From XN24 sp047921455 (GTDB taxonomy: Bacteria > Pseudomonadota > Gammaproteobacteria > Steroidobacterales > XN24): a stretch of DNA of 35,838 bases. The translations under genes were made by a program, and so were the position numbers. The stretch covers positions 1-35,838 of the forward strand of contig JBLRWC010000029.1 in NCBI GenBank assembly GCA_047921455.1, read 5' to 3'. Positions 24,266 through 32,347 of the stretch are shown here, piece by piece. A model generated the notes under the pieces. That model made no database searches. It worked only from the letters and a program-made list of their open reading frames with translations, and had not been told where the DNA came from. How positions within the stretch are numbered: position 1 is the stretch's first letter; the number at the start of each line of letters is the position of its first letter.

Positions 24266-25603
24266 ATGGAGAAAGTTGACACGCTGATCAAGGCCCGCTG
24301 GATCGCACCGGTGATCCCGGAAGGCCCGGCGCTCGAGCACCATGCGGTCGCAATCCGGCAAGGACGCATCGTCGCGCTGCTGCCAGCCGTGGAGGCGCTC
24401 GCGCGTTACGAGGCGGTGGAGGTGATCGACCGGCCCGGCCACCTGCTGATCCCCGGGCTGGTCAATGCCCATACGCATGCCGCGATGTCCCTGTTGCGCG
24501 GGCTCGCTGATGACCTGCCATTGATGGCCTGGCTGCAGGACCATGTCTGGCCGGCCGAACAGCGCTGGATGAGTGCCGAATTCGTCGAGCACGGCAGCGA
24601 ACTGGCCATGGCCGAAATGCTGCTGGGCGGCACTACCGCCTTCAACGACATGTACTTTTTCCCCGACGTCGTCGCCCGTTCGGCAGCGCGGATCGGCATG
24701 CGCGCCTGTGTCGGCATGATCCTGATCAAGTTCCCGACGGTGTGGGCCCGCGATTCCGCGGATTACCTGCGCAAGGGCCTGGAGCTGCGCGACGAGTACA
24801 AGGGCCACCCGCTGATTTCGACCGCCTTCGCGCCGCATGCACCCTACACGGTGGACGACGAATACCTGGTAAAGATTCGGCGCCTGGCCGATGAACTCGA
24901 AGCGCCGGTCCATATGCACCTGCACGAAACCGCGGATGAAGTGTCCACCAGCATGGCCGAATGTGGCGTCCGGCCGCTGACCCGCCTCGATCGGCTTGGG
25001 CTGGTTTCGCCCATGCTGATGGCCGTACATATGACCCAGCTCGAGGACTCTGAAATCGAGCGCGTGGCGGCCGTCGGCGCCAGCGTCGTGCACTGTCCTG
25101 AATCCAATCTGAAGCTCGCGAGCGGATTCTGTCCAGTGGCAAAGCTGATCGACGCCGGGGCGAACGTCTGCCTCGGCACCGACGGCGCCGCCAGTAACAA
25201 CGACCTGGATATGCTCGGCGAAATGCGTACCGCAGCGTTGCTGGCCAAGGGCGTAGCTGGCCAGGCCGACGCCGTATCGGCCCGGCAGGTGCTCGCCATG
25301 GCGACCATCAACGGTGCGCGGGCGCTCGGCCTGGCGGAGGAAATCGGCTCGATCGAGCCGGGCAAATGGGCTGACCTGAGCTGCGTGCATCTCGAGCGAC
25401 CGACGACCTGGCCGGTTTACGACCCGATTGCGCAGCTGGTCTACGCCGCCAGTCGCGACCAGGTCGAGGACGTCTGGGTTGCGGGACGCAGGATGGTCGC
25501 GGACGGACGATTGGTACGGCTGGATGACACCGTGATGATGGCCCGCGCCGGCGCATGGCGTGACAGGATTGCAGGAACCGATAAACATGACCGACACAAC
25601 TGA
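24266..25603 (+). CDS. mtaD: 5-methylthioadenosine/S-adenosylhomocysteine deaminase (TRZ/ATZ family)
   Basis: Amidohydrolase-superfamily deaminase of 445 residues. Metal-binding features are NAHTHAAM (His69, His71), the HMHLHE segment (216-221), AVHMTQ (His255) and LGTDGAASNNDLDML (Asp306). In P. aeruginosa the syntenic protein PA3170 deaminates methylthioadenosine to methylthioinosine, which suits the divergent mtnA neighbour; activity on S-adenosylhomocysteine is also known in the family. The ATG is at 24266. Its 3' end overlaps ubiG by 17 bases, so the two are co-transcribed. The substrate is inferred from synteny. Confidence 0.9.
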   Translation: MEKVDTLIKARWIAPVIPEGPALEHHAVAIRQGRIVALLPAVEALARYEAVEVIDRPGHLLIPGLVNAHTHAAMSLLRGLADDLPLMAWLQDHVWPAEQRWMSAEFVEHGSELAMAEMLLGGTTAFNDMYFFPDVVARSAARIGMRACVGMILIKFPTVWARDSADYLRKGLELRDEYKGHPLISTAFAPHAPYTVDDEYLVKIRRLADELEAPVHMHLHETADEVSTSMAECGVRPLTRLDRLGLVSPMLMAVHMTQLEDSEIERVAAVGASVVHCPESNLKLASGFCPVAKLIDAGANVCLGTDGAASNNDLDMLGEMRTAALLAKGVAGQADAVSARQVLAMATINGARALGLAEEIGSIEPGKWADLSCVHLERPTTWPVYDPIAQLVYAASRDQVEDVWVAGRRMVADGRLVRLDDTVMMARAGAWRDRIAGTDKHDRHN

Positions 25604-26312
25604 TACACACACGGCAAACGTCGACGCCGCCGAGATTGCGCGCTTCGAAGCCCTCGCGGACCGCTGGTGGGACAGCGAGGGTGACTTCAAGCCGCTGCAT
25701 GACATCAACCCGGCGCGGCTCGAATTCATCGACGAACGCGTCGGGCTGCAGGGCAAACGCGTGCTCGACATCGGCTGCGGCGGCGGCATCCTGGCGGAGT
25801 CCATGGCCGCACGCGGCGCCACGGTTACGGCGATCGACATGGCGCCAGCGCCGCTTGCAGTAGCCCAGATCCATGTGCGCGAATCCGGGCTCGAGGTCGA
25901 GTACCTGAAATCCACCGCCGAAGAACATGCCACCGCGCGGCCCGGCGGCTACGACGTCGTCACCTGCCTGGAGATGCTCGAGCATGTTCCCGACCCCTCG
26001 CTGGTGGTGGCCGCCTGCAGCCGCCTGGTGCGTCCCGGCGGACATGTTTTTTTTTCCACCATCAACCGCAACCCGAAAGCCTGGGTAATGGCCATCTTCG
26101 GCGCCGAATATGTGCTGCGGCTGCTGCCCAGGGGAACCCATGAATACGCCAAGCTGATCCGGCCTTCCGAACTGGCCGAATGGATCCGCGCCGCCGGGCT
26201 CGAGCTGACCGGCTTTACGGGCATGCACTACAACCCGTTCACGCGCGACTGCACCCTGGGCGGCAATGTGCATGTAAATTACCTCGCGCACAGTCTGAAG
26301 CCAGCGGCCTGA
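25587..26312 (+). CDS. ubiG: Bifunctional 2-polyprenyl-6-hydroxyphenol methylase / 3-demethylubiquinol 3-O-methyltransferase UbiG
   Basis: SAM-dependent O-methyltransferase for two steps of ubiquinone synthesis. The 241-residue product has FEALADRWWDSEGDFKPLH near the start, the SAM-binding VLDIGCGGG (59-67), CLEMLEHVPDP and FFSTINRN, all typical of UbiG, and a normal length. I use the ATG at 25587, with AGGAA about ten bases upstream, rather than an in-frame GTG at 25560. It overlaps mtaD and is two bases from the following phosphatase gene, in the same order as Pseudomonas. Confidence 0.96.
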   Translation: MTDTTDTHTANVDAAEIARFEALADRWWDSEGDFKPLHDINPARLEFIDERVGLQGKRVLDIGCGGGILAESMAARGATVTAIDMAPAPLAVAQIHVRESGLEVEYLKSTAEEHATARPGGYDVVTCLEMLEHVPDPSLVVAACSRLVRPGGHVFFSTINRNPKAWVMAIFGAEYVLRLLPRGTHEYAKLIRPSELAEWIRAAGLELTGFTGMHYNPFTRDCTLGGNVHVNYLAHSLKPAA

Positions 26313-26314
26313 AC

Positions 26315-26995
26315 ATGGCGCACACCGCGGTCCTGTTTGATCTCGACGGTACCCTGGCGGACACCGGGCCGGACCTTGCAGCGGCGCTCAACACGATGTT
26401 GTCCAGCGACGGCCACGCGCCGCTCCCGTATGAAACGATTCGGCCGTGGGTCTCCTGGGGCGCCCTGCGACTGATCCGCCTGGGCTATGGCGAACAACTC
26501 GATGCAGGGCGGACGGCGGAATTGCGCCGGCGATTCCTGGCCTGTTACGAGGTCTGCGTCTGCCGGGAGTCTCGCCTGTTTCCGGGGATCGACGAAAGCC
26601 TGGAGGCGCTGGAGTTGGCCGGTGTGCCATGGGGTATCGTGACCAACAAGCCGGGCTGGCTGACTGAACCGTTGCTCGCCGGCCTGGGGCTTCACGAGCG
26701 GGCTGGCACGGTCATCAGCGGCGACACCTTGCCGTTCGCCAAGCCGCACCCGATGCCGTTGTTGCACGCCGCCCGCGAACTGGGGGTGGCGGCGGAACGC
26801 TGTGTCTATGTGGGTGACAATGTGCGCGATGTCGAGGCCGGGCGTGCTGCTGGCATGTACACCGTGGCGGCGGCCTGGGGCTATATTCCGCCGGATGACG
26901 ATCCGGCCGAGTGGCTGGCCGACCACCTGATGCTCGCGCCCGACGGGCTCGCGCCGCTGGCTCGTCGACTGGGCGTTCTCCCGGGGGTCGCATGA
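26315..26995 (+). CDS. mupP: HAD-IA family phosphatase, MupP / phosphoglycolate phosphatase (Gph)-like
   Basis: A 226-residue HAD phosphatase with all four motifs: FDLDGTLAD (nucleophile Asp9, acid/base Asp11), the threonine in IVTNKPGW, the lysine in FAKPHPMPL and the aspartate of VYVGDNVRDVEAG. By sequence it looks like a phosphoglycolate phosphatase. By position, right after ubiG and mtaD, it corresponds to Pseudomonas MupP, which dephosphorylates N-acetylmuramate-6-phosphate in peptidoglycan recycling. I cannot separate the two from sequence alone, so the symbol rests on synteny. The frame extends upstream inside ubiG, but the HAD N-terminus fixes the start at 26315. Confidence 0.85.
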   Translation: MAHTAVLFDLDGTLADTGPDLAAALNTMLSSDGHAPLPYETIRPWVSWGALRLIRLGYGEQLDAGRTAELRRRFLACYEVCVCRESRLFPGIDESLEALELAGVPWGIVTNKPGWLTEPLLAGLGLHERAGTVISGDTLPFAKPHPMPLLHAARELGVAAERCVYVGDNVRDVEAGRAAGMYTVAAAWGYIPPDDDPAEWLADHLMLAPDGLAPLARRLGVLPGVA

Positions 26996-28326
26996 CGGGA
27001 CTACCGCCGGACGCCTGGATGCTGGCGTTGCTGCTGCTCGGCGGCGTCGTGCTCGGTGTCATCGGTGCATTGCTCGTGTTGCAGCCCCGCGCCGGCCGTC
27101 TCCGCGAACGGCTTGCGGTGGCCGAAAGCCGCCTCGAAGCACGCGCCCTGGCCGACGAGGAGCGCGACGCAGCGCTAGCGCTTGCCGAACAACGCCTGGC
27201 CCAGGTCTTCAACGATCTCGCCCGGCGTTCCCTGCAAGACAACAGCCGTAACTTCCTCGAGCTCGCGCGACAAAATCTCGACGTCCATCGCACGCAGGCT
27301 CAAGGTGAACTGGAGGCCCGGGAGAAGGCGGTCGAAACCCTCGTCGCCCCGATCCGGGAAGCATTGCAACGCACCGAGCAACAGATCGCGACAATCGAGA
27401 AAGAACGCCACGAGGCCTTTGGTAACATCCGCGGTCTGCTGGAATCCATCAGCCTGAGCCAGCAGACACTCAGCTCGGAAACGCGCAATCTCGTGACGGC
27501 CTTGCGGCGGCCGGAGGTGCGTGGCCAGTGGGGCGAGATGACGCTGCGGCGCCTGGTCGAGCTGGCCGGCATGGTCGAACATTGCGATTTTACCGAACAG
27601 GAACATACCTCGTCCGAGGACGGCGTGTTGCGGCCTGACATGATCGTGCACCTCGCCGAAGGCCGACAGCTGGTGGTGGACGTGAAAACTCCGCTGGATG
27701 CTTACCTGGCCGCCGTCGAAGCGCCGGATGACGAGGCCCGAGAGCTCGCCTTGCAGCGCCATGCCCGCAAAGTGCGCGAACGCGTTCGCGAACTCGCGGC
27801 CAAGGCCTATTGGTCCCAGTTCGAGCGCAGCCCGGAATTTGTCATCCTGTTTATTCCGGGCGACCAGTTCCTGAGCGCCGCCCTGGCCCGTGATCCGCGC
27901 CTGCTCGACGAAGCACTCAACCAGCACGTCATCCTTGCCACGCCCACCAGCTTCGTTGCACTGCTGAAAGCAGTGGCGTACGGCTGGCGACAAGTCGCGC
28001 TGGCGGACAACGCCAAGCAGATTCGCGATCTCGCAAGTGAGCTCTACAAGCGCCTGGCGACCTTCAGCGGACACATTGCGCGGGTCGGTCGGTCGCTCTC
28101 GGGGAGTGTCGACGCCTACAACAGTGCGGTCGGCTCGCTCGAGCGGCAGGTATTGCCGGGCGCCCGTCGCTTCACCGAAATGGGAGTCCAGGCCCGCAAA
28201 CCAATCGAGCCCTTGCCGGAGGTCGACGCCGTCCCACGCACCGTGCATGGCCCCGAGGCACTCCCGCAGGCTGATAACGATTCGGCGAGTGGCTCCGACA
28301 CGCCCCGAGATCCTGAACCGTCATGA
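26992..28326 (+). CDS. rmuC: DNA recombination protein RmuC
   Basis: RmuC-family protein of 444 residues, with an N-terminal transmembrane helix (about 9-31), a long coiled-coil (about 35-165) and the RmuC nuclease-like domain (about 165-410). Recognisable motifs are RRPEVRGQWGEMTLRRLVELAGM, VVDVKTPLDAY (the restriction-endonuclease-like core) and FVILFIPGDQFL. In E. coli, RmuC loss raises inversion at short inverted repeats. The ATG at 26992 overlaps the preceding stop as ATGA; an upstream in-frame start lies inside the phosphatase gene. The last 40 residues are low complexity. Confidence 0.93.
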   Translation: MTGLPPDAWMLALLLLGGVVLGVIGALLVLQPRAGRLRERLAVAESRLEARALADEERDAALALAEQRLAQVFNDLARRSLQDNSRNFLELARQNLDVHRTQAQGELEAREKAVETLVAPIREALQRTEQQIATIEKERHEAFGNIRGLLESISLSQQTLSSETRNLVTALRRPEVRGQWGEMTLRRLVELAGMVEHCDFTEQEHTSSEDGVLRPDMIVHLAEGRQLVVDVKTPLDAYLAAVEAPDDEARELALQRHARKVRERVRELAAKAYWSQFERSPEFVILFIPGDQFLSAALARDPRLLDEALNQHVILATPTSFVALLKAVAYGWRQVALADNAKQIRDLASELYKRLATFSGHIARVGRSLSGSVDAYNSAVGSLERQVLPGARRFTEMGVQARKPIEPLPEVDAVPRTVHGPEALPQADNDSASGSDTPRDPEPS

Positions 28327-29174
28327 ACAGCGCAACTCCGGCCAGCGAGAAAGCCGTACCGCAGGGTTCCCCCCTCTGGTATGCGCTGTTATTCACGCCG
28401 TCGCAACACAAGGAGAAGGTCGCCTTGTTGCTGGATCTGCGCGCCGAAATCCTCGCAGCTGCCCGTGAGCCGTCGGAACCGATGGTCGCCCAGGCACGGC
28501 TGGACTGGTGGCGTGCGGAATTGAGCGGTTTCGGCAGCGGAAAAGAACAGCATCCCTTGACCCGAAAATTGGCCGCGGTGGATACCCGGGCGGCCGTGCA
28601 GGCCGAATACCTGCTGGAACTGGTCGATGCAGCACAGAGTGAGTTGACCGCTTCGCCCTGCGGCAATTACGCCGAGCTATCATTGTATTGCTACCGTAGC
28701 AGCGGCGTGCTGCATGAAATGCTGGCCGGCCTGCTAGGCTTGAGGGATCCCGCCAACGAGCGCGCCGTGCGGCGCCACGCCCAGCGTCTTGGCACCGGCG
28801 TGGCCCTGGTGGATATCATCGCAACCCTGCGCAGCGATCTCGCTGCCGAACGACGCCTGCTGCCGCGCGACTGGATTGCGGAAACCGGCGCTGTCGAGCA
28901 GGTCGAGCCGGATGGCCGGATGGACGTTGCATTGGCAACCTGTCTCGACCGTATCGCCGGCGAGGCCCGCCGAGCGCTTGACGAAGCAGAGGCCTTGCTG
29001 CCGCCCGGCGAATGGCCGCGCCAACGCCCCGGGCTAGTGCTGGCGGCGCTCTATCGCCGCCACCTCGCCAAGCTGCACGCCCACGAATTCAATCCCCAGG
29101 CGCTGCCCGGGAACCTGCAAAACACCTGGCTTGCCTGGCGCGCGGCGCGGCGTGCAGCAAAGGCACGTGTCTGA
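28323..29174 (+). CDS. Squalene/phytoene synthase-like protein, probably catalytically degenerate
   Basis: A 283-residue all-helical protein related to the squalene/phytoene synthase family. It shows the RLDWWRAEL motif (59-67), the YCYRSSGVLHEM segment (122-133, matching YCYRVAG) and a final segment corresponding to the second aspartate-rich motif (169-181). The aspartates expected for diphosphate and Mg binding are mostly replaced: the region reads LRSDLAAERRLLP rather than an LRD-xxxD pattern, and no first DxxxD is evident. It may be a non-catalytic relative like NDUFAF6. It overlaps rmuC by four bases and lies 15 bases before the yciK-type gene. Confidence 0.8.
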   Translation: MNSATPASEKAVPQGSPLWYALLFTPSQHKEKVALLLDLRAEILAAAREPSEPMVAQARLDWWRAELSGFGSGKEQHPLTRKLAAVDTRAAVQAEYLLELVDAAQSELTASPCGNYAELSLYCYRSSGVLHEMLAGLLGLRDPANERAVRRHAQRLGTGVALVDIIATLRSDLAAERRLLPRDWIAETGAVEQVEPDGRMDVALATCLDRIAGEARRALDEAEALLPPGEWPRQRPGLVLAALYRRHLAKLHAHEFNPQALPGNLQNTWLAWRAARRAAKARV

Positions 29175-29189
29175 CAAGGAGGACTCGCC

Positions 29190-29945
29190 ATGAACATCGA
29201 AAAAATGACCCACTACGATGCCAAGCCGGGACTGCTGGCAGACCGGGTGATCCTGGTAACCGGCGCGAGCGCGGGGATCGGCCGAGTACTGGCGAAGTCC
29301 ATCGCAAGCCTCGGCGCAACCGTGATTCTCCATGGCCGGACCGTGAGCAGGCTGGAGTCGGTTTATGACGAGATCTGCGCGGCGGGCGCGCCGACGCCGG
29401 CCATTTTCCCGCTCGACCTGGAACGCGCCAGTGGCGAGGATTACGACCGGCTCAGCGGCGCCATCGAAGAACAGTGGGGCCGCCTCGACGGGCTGGTGCA
29501 GAACGCCGGCGTGCTCGGCGGCCGCACCCCCATCGAGCACCATGACGTCGGCGACTGGCAGCGAGTGCTGCACGTCAACCTGACGGCGCCGTTTATCCTT
29601 TGTCGTTGCCTGTTGCCCCTGCTGATGAAGTCGCCGGACGCCTCGGTGATCTTCACCTCGAGCGGCGTCGGGCGCCGCGGCAAAGCTTACTGGGGCGCCT
29701 ATGCGGTTTCAAAGTTCGGCGTTGAGGGCCTCAGCCAGGTATTGGCGGATGAACTTGCCAACAGGCCGAACATCCGCGTCAATGTCATCAACCCGGGCGC
29801 GACCAGGACCGCCATGCGGGCCGCGGCCTACCCGGCTGAAGACCCGAATCGACTCAAGACACCCGAGGAGATCATAGGCGCCTGGCTTTACCTGCTGGGA
29901 CCCGATAGCCGCGGCGTGACCGGGCGTAGCTTCGACGCGCAGTAG
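29190..29945 (+). CDS. yciK: YciK-type short-chain dehydrogenase/reductase
   Basis: SDR oxidoreductase of 251 residues with the NAD(P)-binding TGASAGIG (24-31), the QNAG motif (104-107), and the catalytic Ser157/158, Tyr171 and Lys175 in the YAVSK pattern. The N-terminus and the PNIRVNVINPGATRT segment fit the YciK subfamily, whose substrate is not established. AAGGAGG lies about eight bases upstream of the ATG. It is the last gene of the plus-strand run and converges on rluB with a 29-base gap. A yciK homologue occupies a similar position in Pseudomonas. Confidence 0.9.
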   Translation: MNIEKMTHYDAKPGLLADRVILVTGASAGIGRVLAKSIASLGATVILHGRTVSRLESVYDEICAAGAPTPAIFPLDLERASGEDYDRLSGAIEEQWGRLDGLVQNAGVLGGRTPIEHHDVGDWQRVLHVNLTAPFILCRCLLPLLMKSPDASVIFTSSGVGRRGKAYWGAYAVSKFGVEGLSQVLADELANRPNIRVNVINPGATRTAMRAAAYPAEDPNRLKTPEEIIGAWLYLLGPDSRGVTGRSFDAQ

Positions 29946-29974
29946 CGCCGGCCGGGCAACGCCAGGGCTTCGCG

Positions 29975-30832
29975 CTAGGGTGCGGACGAACGCTTGCGGC
30001 GCGGCTTCAACGCGCGCGCGTCCACCGCTCCGACATTGGGCACCGGCAGGCCCACACACTCGTACAGGGTACGAATCTCGCTCGCATCGAGATCGCGAAA
30101 CCGGCCCCGCCTGAGCTCGCGTTCGAGCGTCACCGGCCCGTACGAGACACGTGACAACCTGCTGACGGTCAGACCGACGGCTTCCCACAACCTGCGAACC
30201 TCGCGATTGCGACCTTCGCGCAGACTGACGTGATACCAGCGGTTTCGACCTTCGCCACCTGCCGGTTCAATTTTTTCGAAGGACGCCATGCCGTCGTCGA
30301 GTTCGACGCCGGTGATCAACTTGCTGATCATTTCGTCGTCCGGTTCACCCATGACGCGCACCGCGTACTCGCGCAACACCTCGCCCGAGGGATGCATCAG
30401 TGCATTGGCCAGCGCGCCATCGGTAGTGAACAGCATCAGCCCCGTGGTGCTGACATCCAGCCGACCGACCGCGATCCAGCGTTGGCCACGCAGGTGCGGC
30501 AGCGATTCGAATACCGTGCGGCGGCCCTCGGGGTCATTGCGTGTGCATACCTCGTCTGCCGGCTTGTGGTACGCCAGGTAACGATGCCTGGACGGCTCGT
30601 TAATCCGCACGGGACGACCATCGAGCGTGATCTTTTCGACGCCGGTCAGGCGTTCGCCGATTTCAGCGGGCCGGCCGTTCACGGCGATGCGACCCTCGCC
30701 GATCCAGCGCTCGATCTCCCGCCGAGACCCGATCCCGGCATCGGCCAGCAGCTTGTGGATTCTGACGGGCTCCGCTTCAGGCGCGGGTGTCGTCTTGCGG
30801 CGCGTCAGTGTCGGTCGTTTCTTCATGCTCAT
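29975..30832 (-). CDS. rluB: 23S rRNA pseudouridine(2605) synthase RluB
   Basis: Pseudouridine synthase of the RsuA/RluB/E/F family, 285 residues. An S4 RNA-binding domain (about 23-70, RIHKLLADAGIGSRREIERWI) precedes the catalytic domain with the active-site aspartate in VGRLDVSTTGLMLFT (Asp126). S4 plus basic termini and the neighbouring scpA-scpB indicate RluB rather than RluE. The start overlaps the end of scpB by 56 bases. GGAGGAGG upstream could serve either the ATG at 30832 or the one at 30826. Confidence 0.95.
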   Translation of the reverse strand: MSMKKRPTLTRRKTTPAPEAEPVRIHKLLADAGIGSRREIERWIGEGRIAVNGRPAEIGERLTGVEKITLDGRPVRINEPSRHRYLAYHKPADEVCTRNDPEGRRTVFESLPHLRGQRWIAVGRLDVSTTGLMLFTTDGALANALMHPSGEVLREYAVRVMGEPDDEMISKLITGVELDDGMASFEKIEPAGGEGRNRWYHVSLREGRNREVRRLWEAVGLTVSRLSRVSYGPVTLERELRRGRFRDLDASEIRTLYECVGLPVPNVGAVDARALKPRRKRSSAP

Positions 30833-31427
30833 CGGCCTCCTCCGGTAATGCTGCGGACGGTTGCTCCGTGAGCCCGAAATCCAGTTCTACACTGATAGCA
30901 TCGAGGTCGCGAAGCTCCGCGAGAGGCGGCAGTTCATCCAGCTTCTTGAGCCCGAAGTAATCGAGAAAATCACGCGTTGTGGCGTACATCCCTGGCCGGC
31001 CCGGTACGTCGCGATGGCCGACGATTCTTACCCAGCCCCGCTCCATCAGGGTACGCATAATGTTCGAGCTCACGCTGACGCCACGTATGTCTTCGATCTC
31101 GCCACGTGTAATCGGCTGCCGATACGCGATCAAGGCGAGCGTCTCGAGCAAGGCGCGCGAATAGCGTGCCGGCCGATCCTGCCAAAGCCGCGCCAGCCAG
31201 GGCGACATTTCCTCGCGTACCTGGATACGCCATCCGCTCGCTACTTCGAGCAGCCTGACCGGGCGATCCGCGTAGTCTTCACCGAGCGCTTCGAGTGCGG
31301 CTTTCAAGTCGGTTCGCGCCGGTTGTTCGTGTTCGGCAAACAAACCCTGCAACTGCTCGAGGCTGAGAGGTCGCCCGGCTGCCAGCAGGGCGGCTTCGAC
31401 GATATTCCTGAGTTTCCTGGGATCCAT
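30777..31427 (-). CDS. scpB: Segregation and condensation protein ScpB
   Basis: Winged-helix kleisin-associated subunit of the SMC-ScpAB condensin. The 216-residue product has the family pattern RNIVEAALLAAGRPLSLEQL at the N-terminus, ALLETLALIAYRQPITRGEIEDIRGV in the middle, and GRPGMYATTRDFLDYFGL. The last 30 residues form an acidic tail that overlaps rluB. It follows scpA by eight bases. An smc gene is not in the window. Confidence 0.96.
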   Translation of the reverse strand: MDPRKLRNIVEAALLAAGRPLSLEQLQGLFAEHEQPARTDLKAALEALGEDYADRPVRLLEVASGWRIQVREEMSPWLARLWQDRPARYSRALLETLALIAYRQPITRGEIEDIRGVSVSSNIMRTLMERGWVRIVGHRDVPGRPGMYATTRDFLDYFGLKKLDELPPLAELRDLDAISVELDFGLTEQPSAALPEEADEHEETTDTDAPQDDTRA

Positions 31428-31435
31428 GATTGTCT

Positions 31436-32347
31436 TCAGCCCTGGAGACCGGGGAGCGGCTGCGGCGACGGCTCGCCAGCAGCCGTCTCAACGCCGCGTG
31501 ATTTGACATGAATCGGCGCGAATGGCTCGGACTGGACGATATCCAGCAGTGCCTCGCGGATCAGTTCGAGGATCGCAAGAAAAGTCACGACCACGCCCAT
31601 ACGTCCCTCCCCGGGCGTAAACAACGAGGTAAACTCGGCGAACTTGCCGTCCTGGATGCGCGCCAGTACATCGGACATTCGCTGACGCACGGACAGCGTC
31701 TCCCGATGTACTTGGTGATGCGCAAACATATCCGCCCGGGAAAGAACCTCCTGGAAGCACAGCAACAATTCCCGCAGCGTCACCTCCGGCAGGATTTCAA
31801 CTACCTTGCGCTCGCACATGTCGGCGCTGGCCTGGAATACATCACGCTCCAGGCGCGGCAGGCTGTCAATTTCCATTGCGGCCTTCTTATACCGCTCGTA
31901 TTCCTGCAACCGACGCACCAGTTCCGCGCGCGGGTCCTCGCCCTCCTCGTCATTGGATGACGGTCGGGGCAGCAACATGCGCGACTTGATCTCCGCCAGC
32001 ATCGCCGCCATCACGAGGTACTCCGCGGCGAGTTCCAGCTGCAACTCCTGCATCACCTCGATGTACTGCATGTACTGGTGGGTGATCTTCGCAATCGGAA
32101 TATTCAGAATATCTATGTTTTGACGCTTGATCAGGTACAGCAACAAGTCCAGCGGCCCCTCGAAGGCATCGAGGATGACCTCGAGAGCGTGCGGCGGGAT
32201 ATAGAGGTCCATTGGAATCGCCGTGAGCGGTTCGCCTTCGACGATGGCGAACGGCATTTCTTCCTGGCCGGCGCCCATCGGCACATTGCCGACCGCGGCG
32301 ATTTCAGCCCCATCCCCGGCCACGGACGGCTGAGACTGCTCGTTCAT
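31436..32347 (-). CDS. scpA: Segregation and condensation protein ScpA (kleisin)
   Basis: Kleisin that bridges SMC heads in the bacterial condensin. The 303 residues include the diagnostic FEGPLDLLLYLIKRQNIDI (63-81) and LAAEYLVMAAMLAEIKSRMLLP (106-127). The C-terminal winged helix has VVVTFLAILELIRE. About 55 residues precede the core, longer than many homologues and rich in small and acidic residues, so the real start may be internal, for example Met24 or Met46. The listed ATG overlaps the trpS stop by four bases. Confidence 0.95.
   Translation of the reverse strand: MNEQSQPSVAGDGAEIAAVGNVPMGAGQEEMPFAIVEGEPLTAIPMDLYIPPHALEVILDAFEGPLDLLLYLIKRQNIDILNIPIAKITHQYMQYIEVMQELQLELAAEYLVMAAMLAEIKSRMLLPRPSSNDEEGEDPRAELVRRLQEYERYKKAAMEIDSLPRLERDVFQASADMCERKVVEILPEVTLRELLLCFQEVLSRADMFAHHQVHRETLSVRQRMSDVLARIQDGKFAEFTSLFTPGEGRMGVVVTFLAILELIREALLDIVQSEPFAPIHVKSRGVETAAGEPSPQPLPGLQG

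Noticed and set aside
24203..25933. Long minus-strand open frame opposite mtaD and ubiG
   Set aside because: It is a shadow of two well-identified genes in GC-rich DNA and shows no protein-family features.
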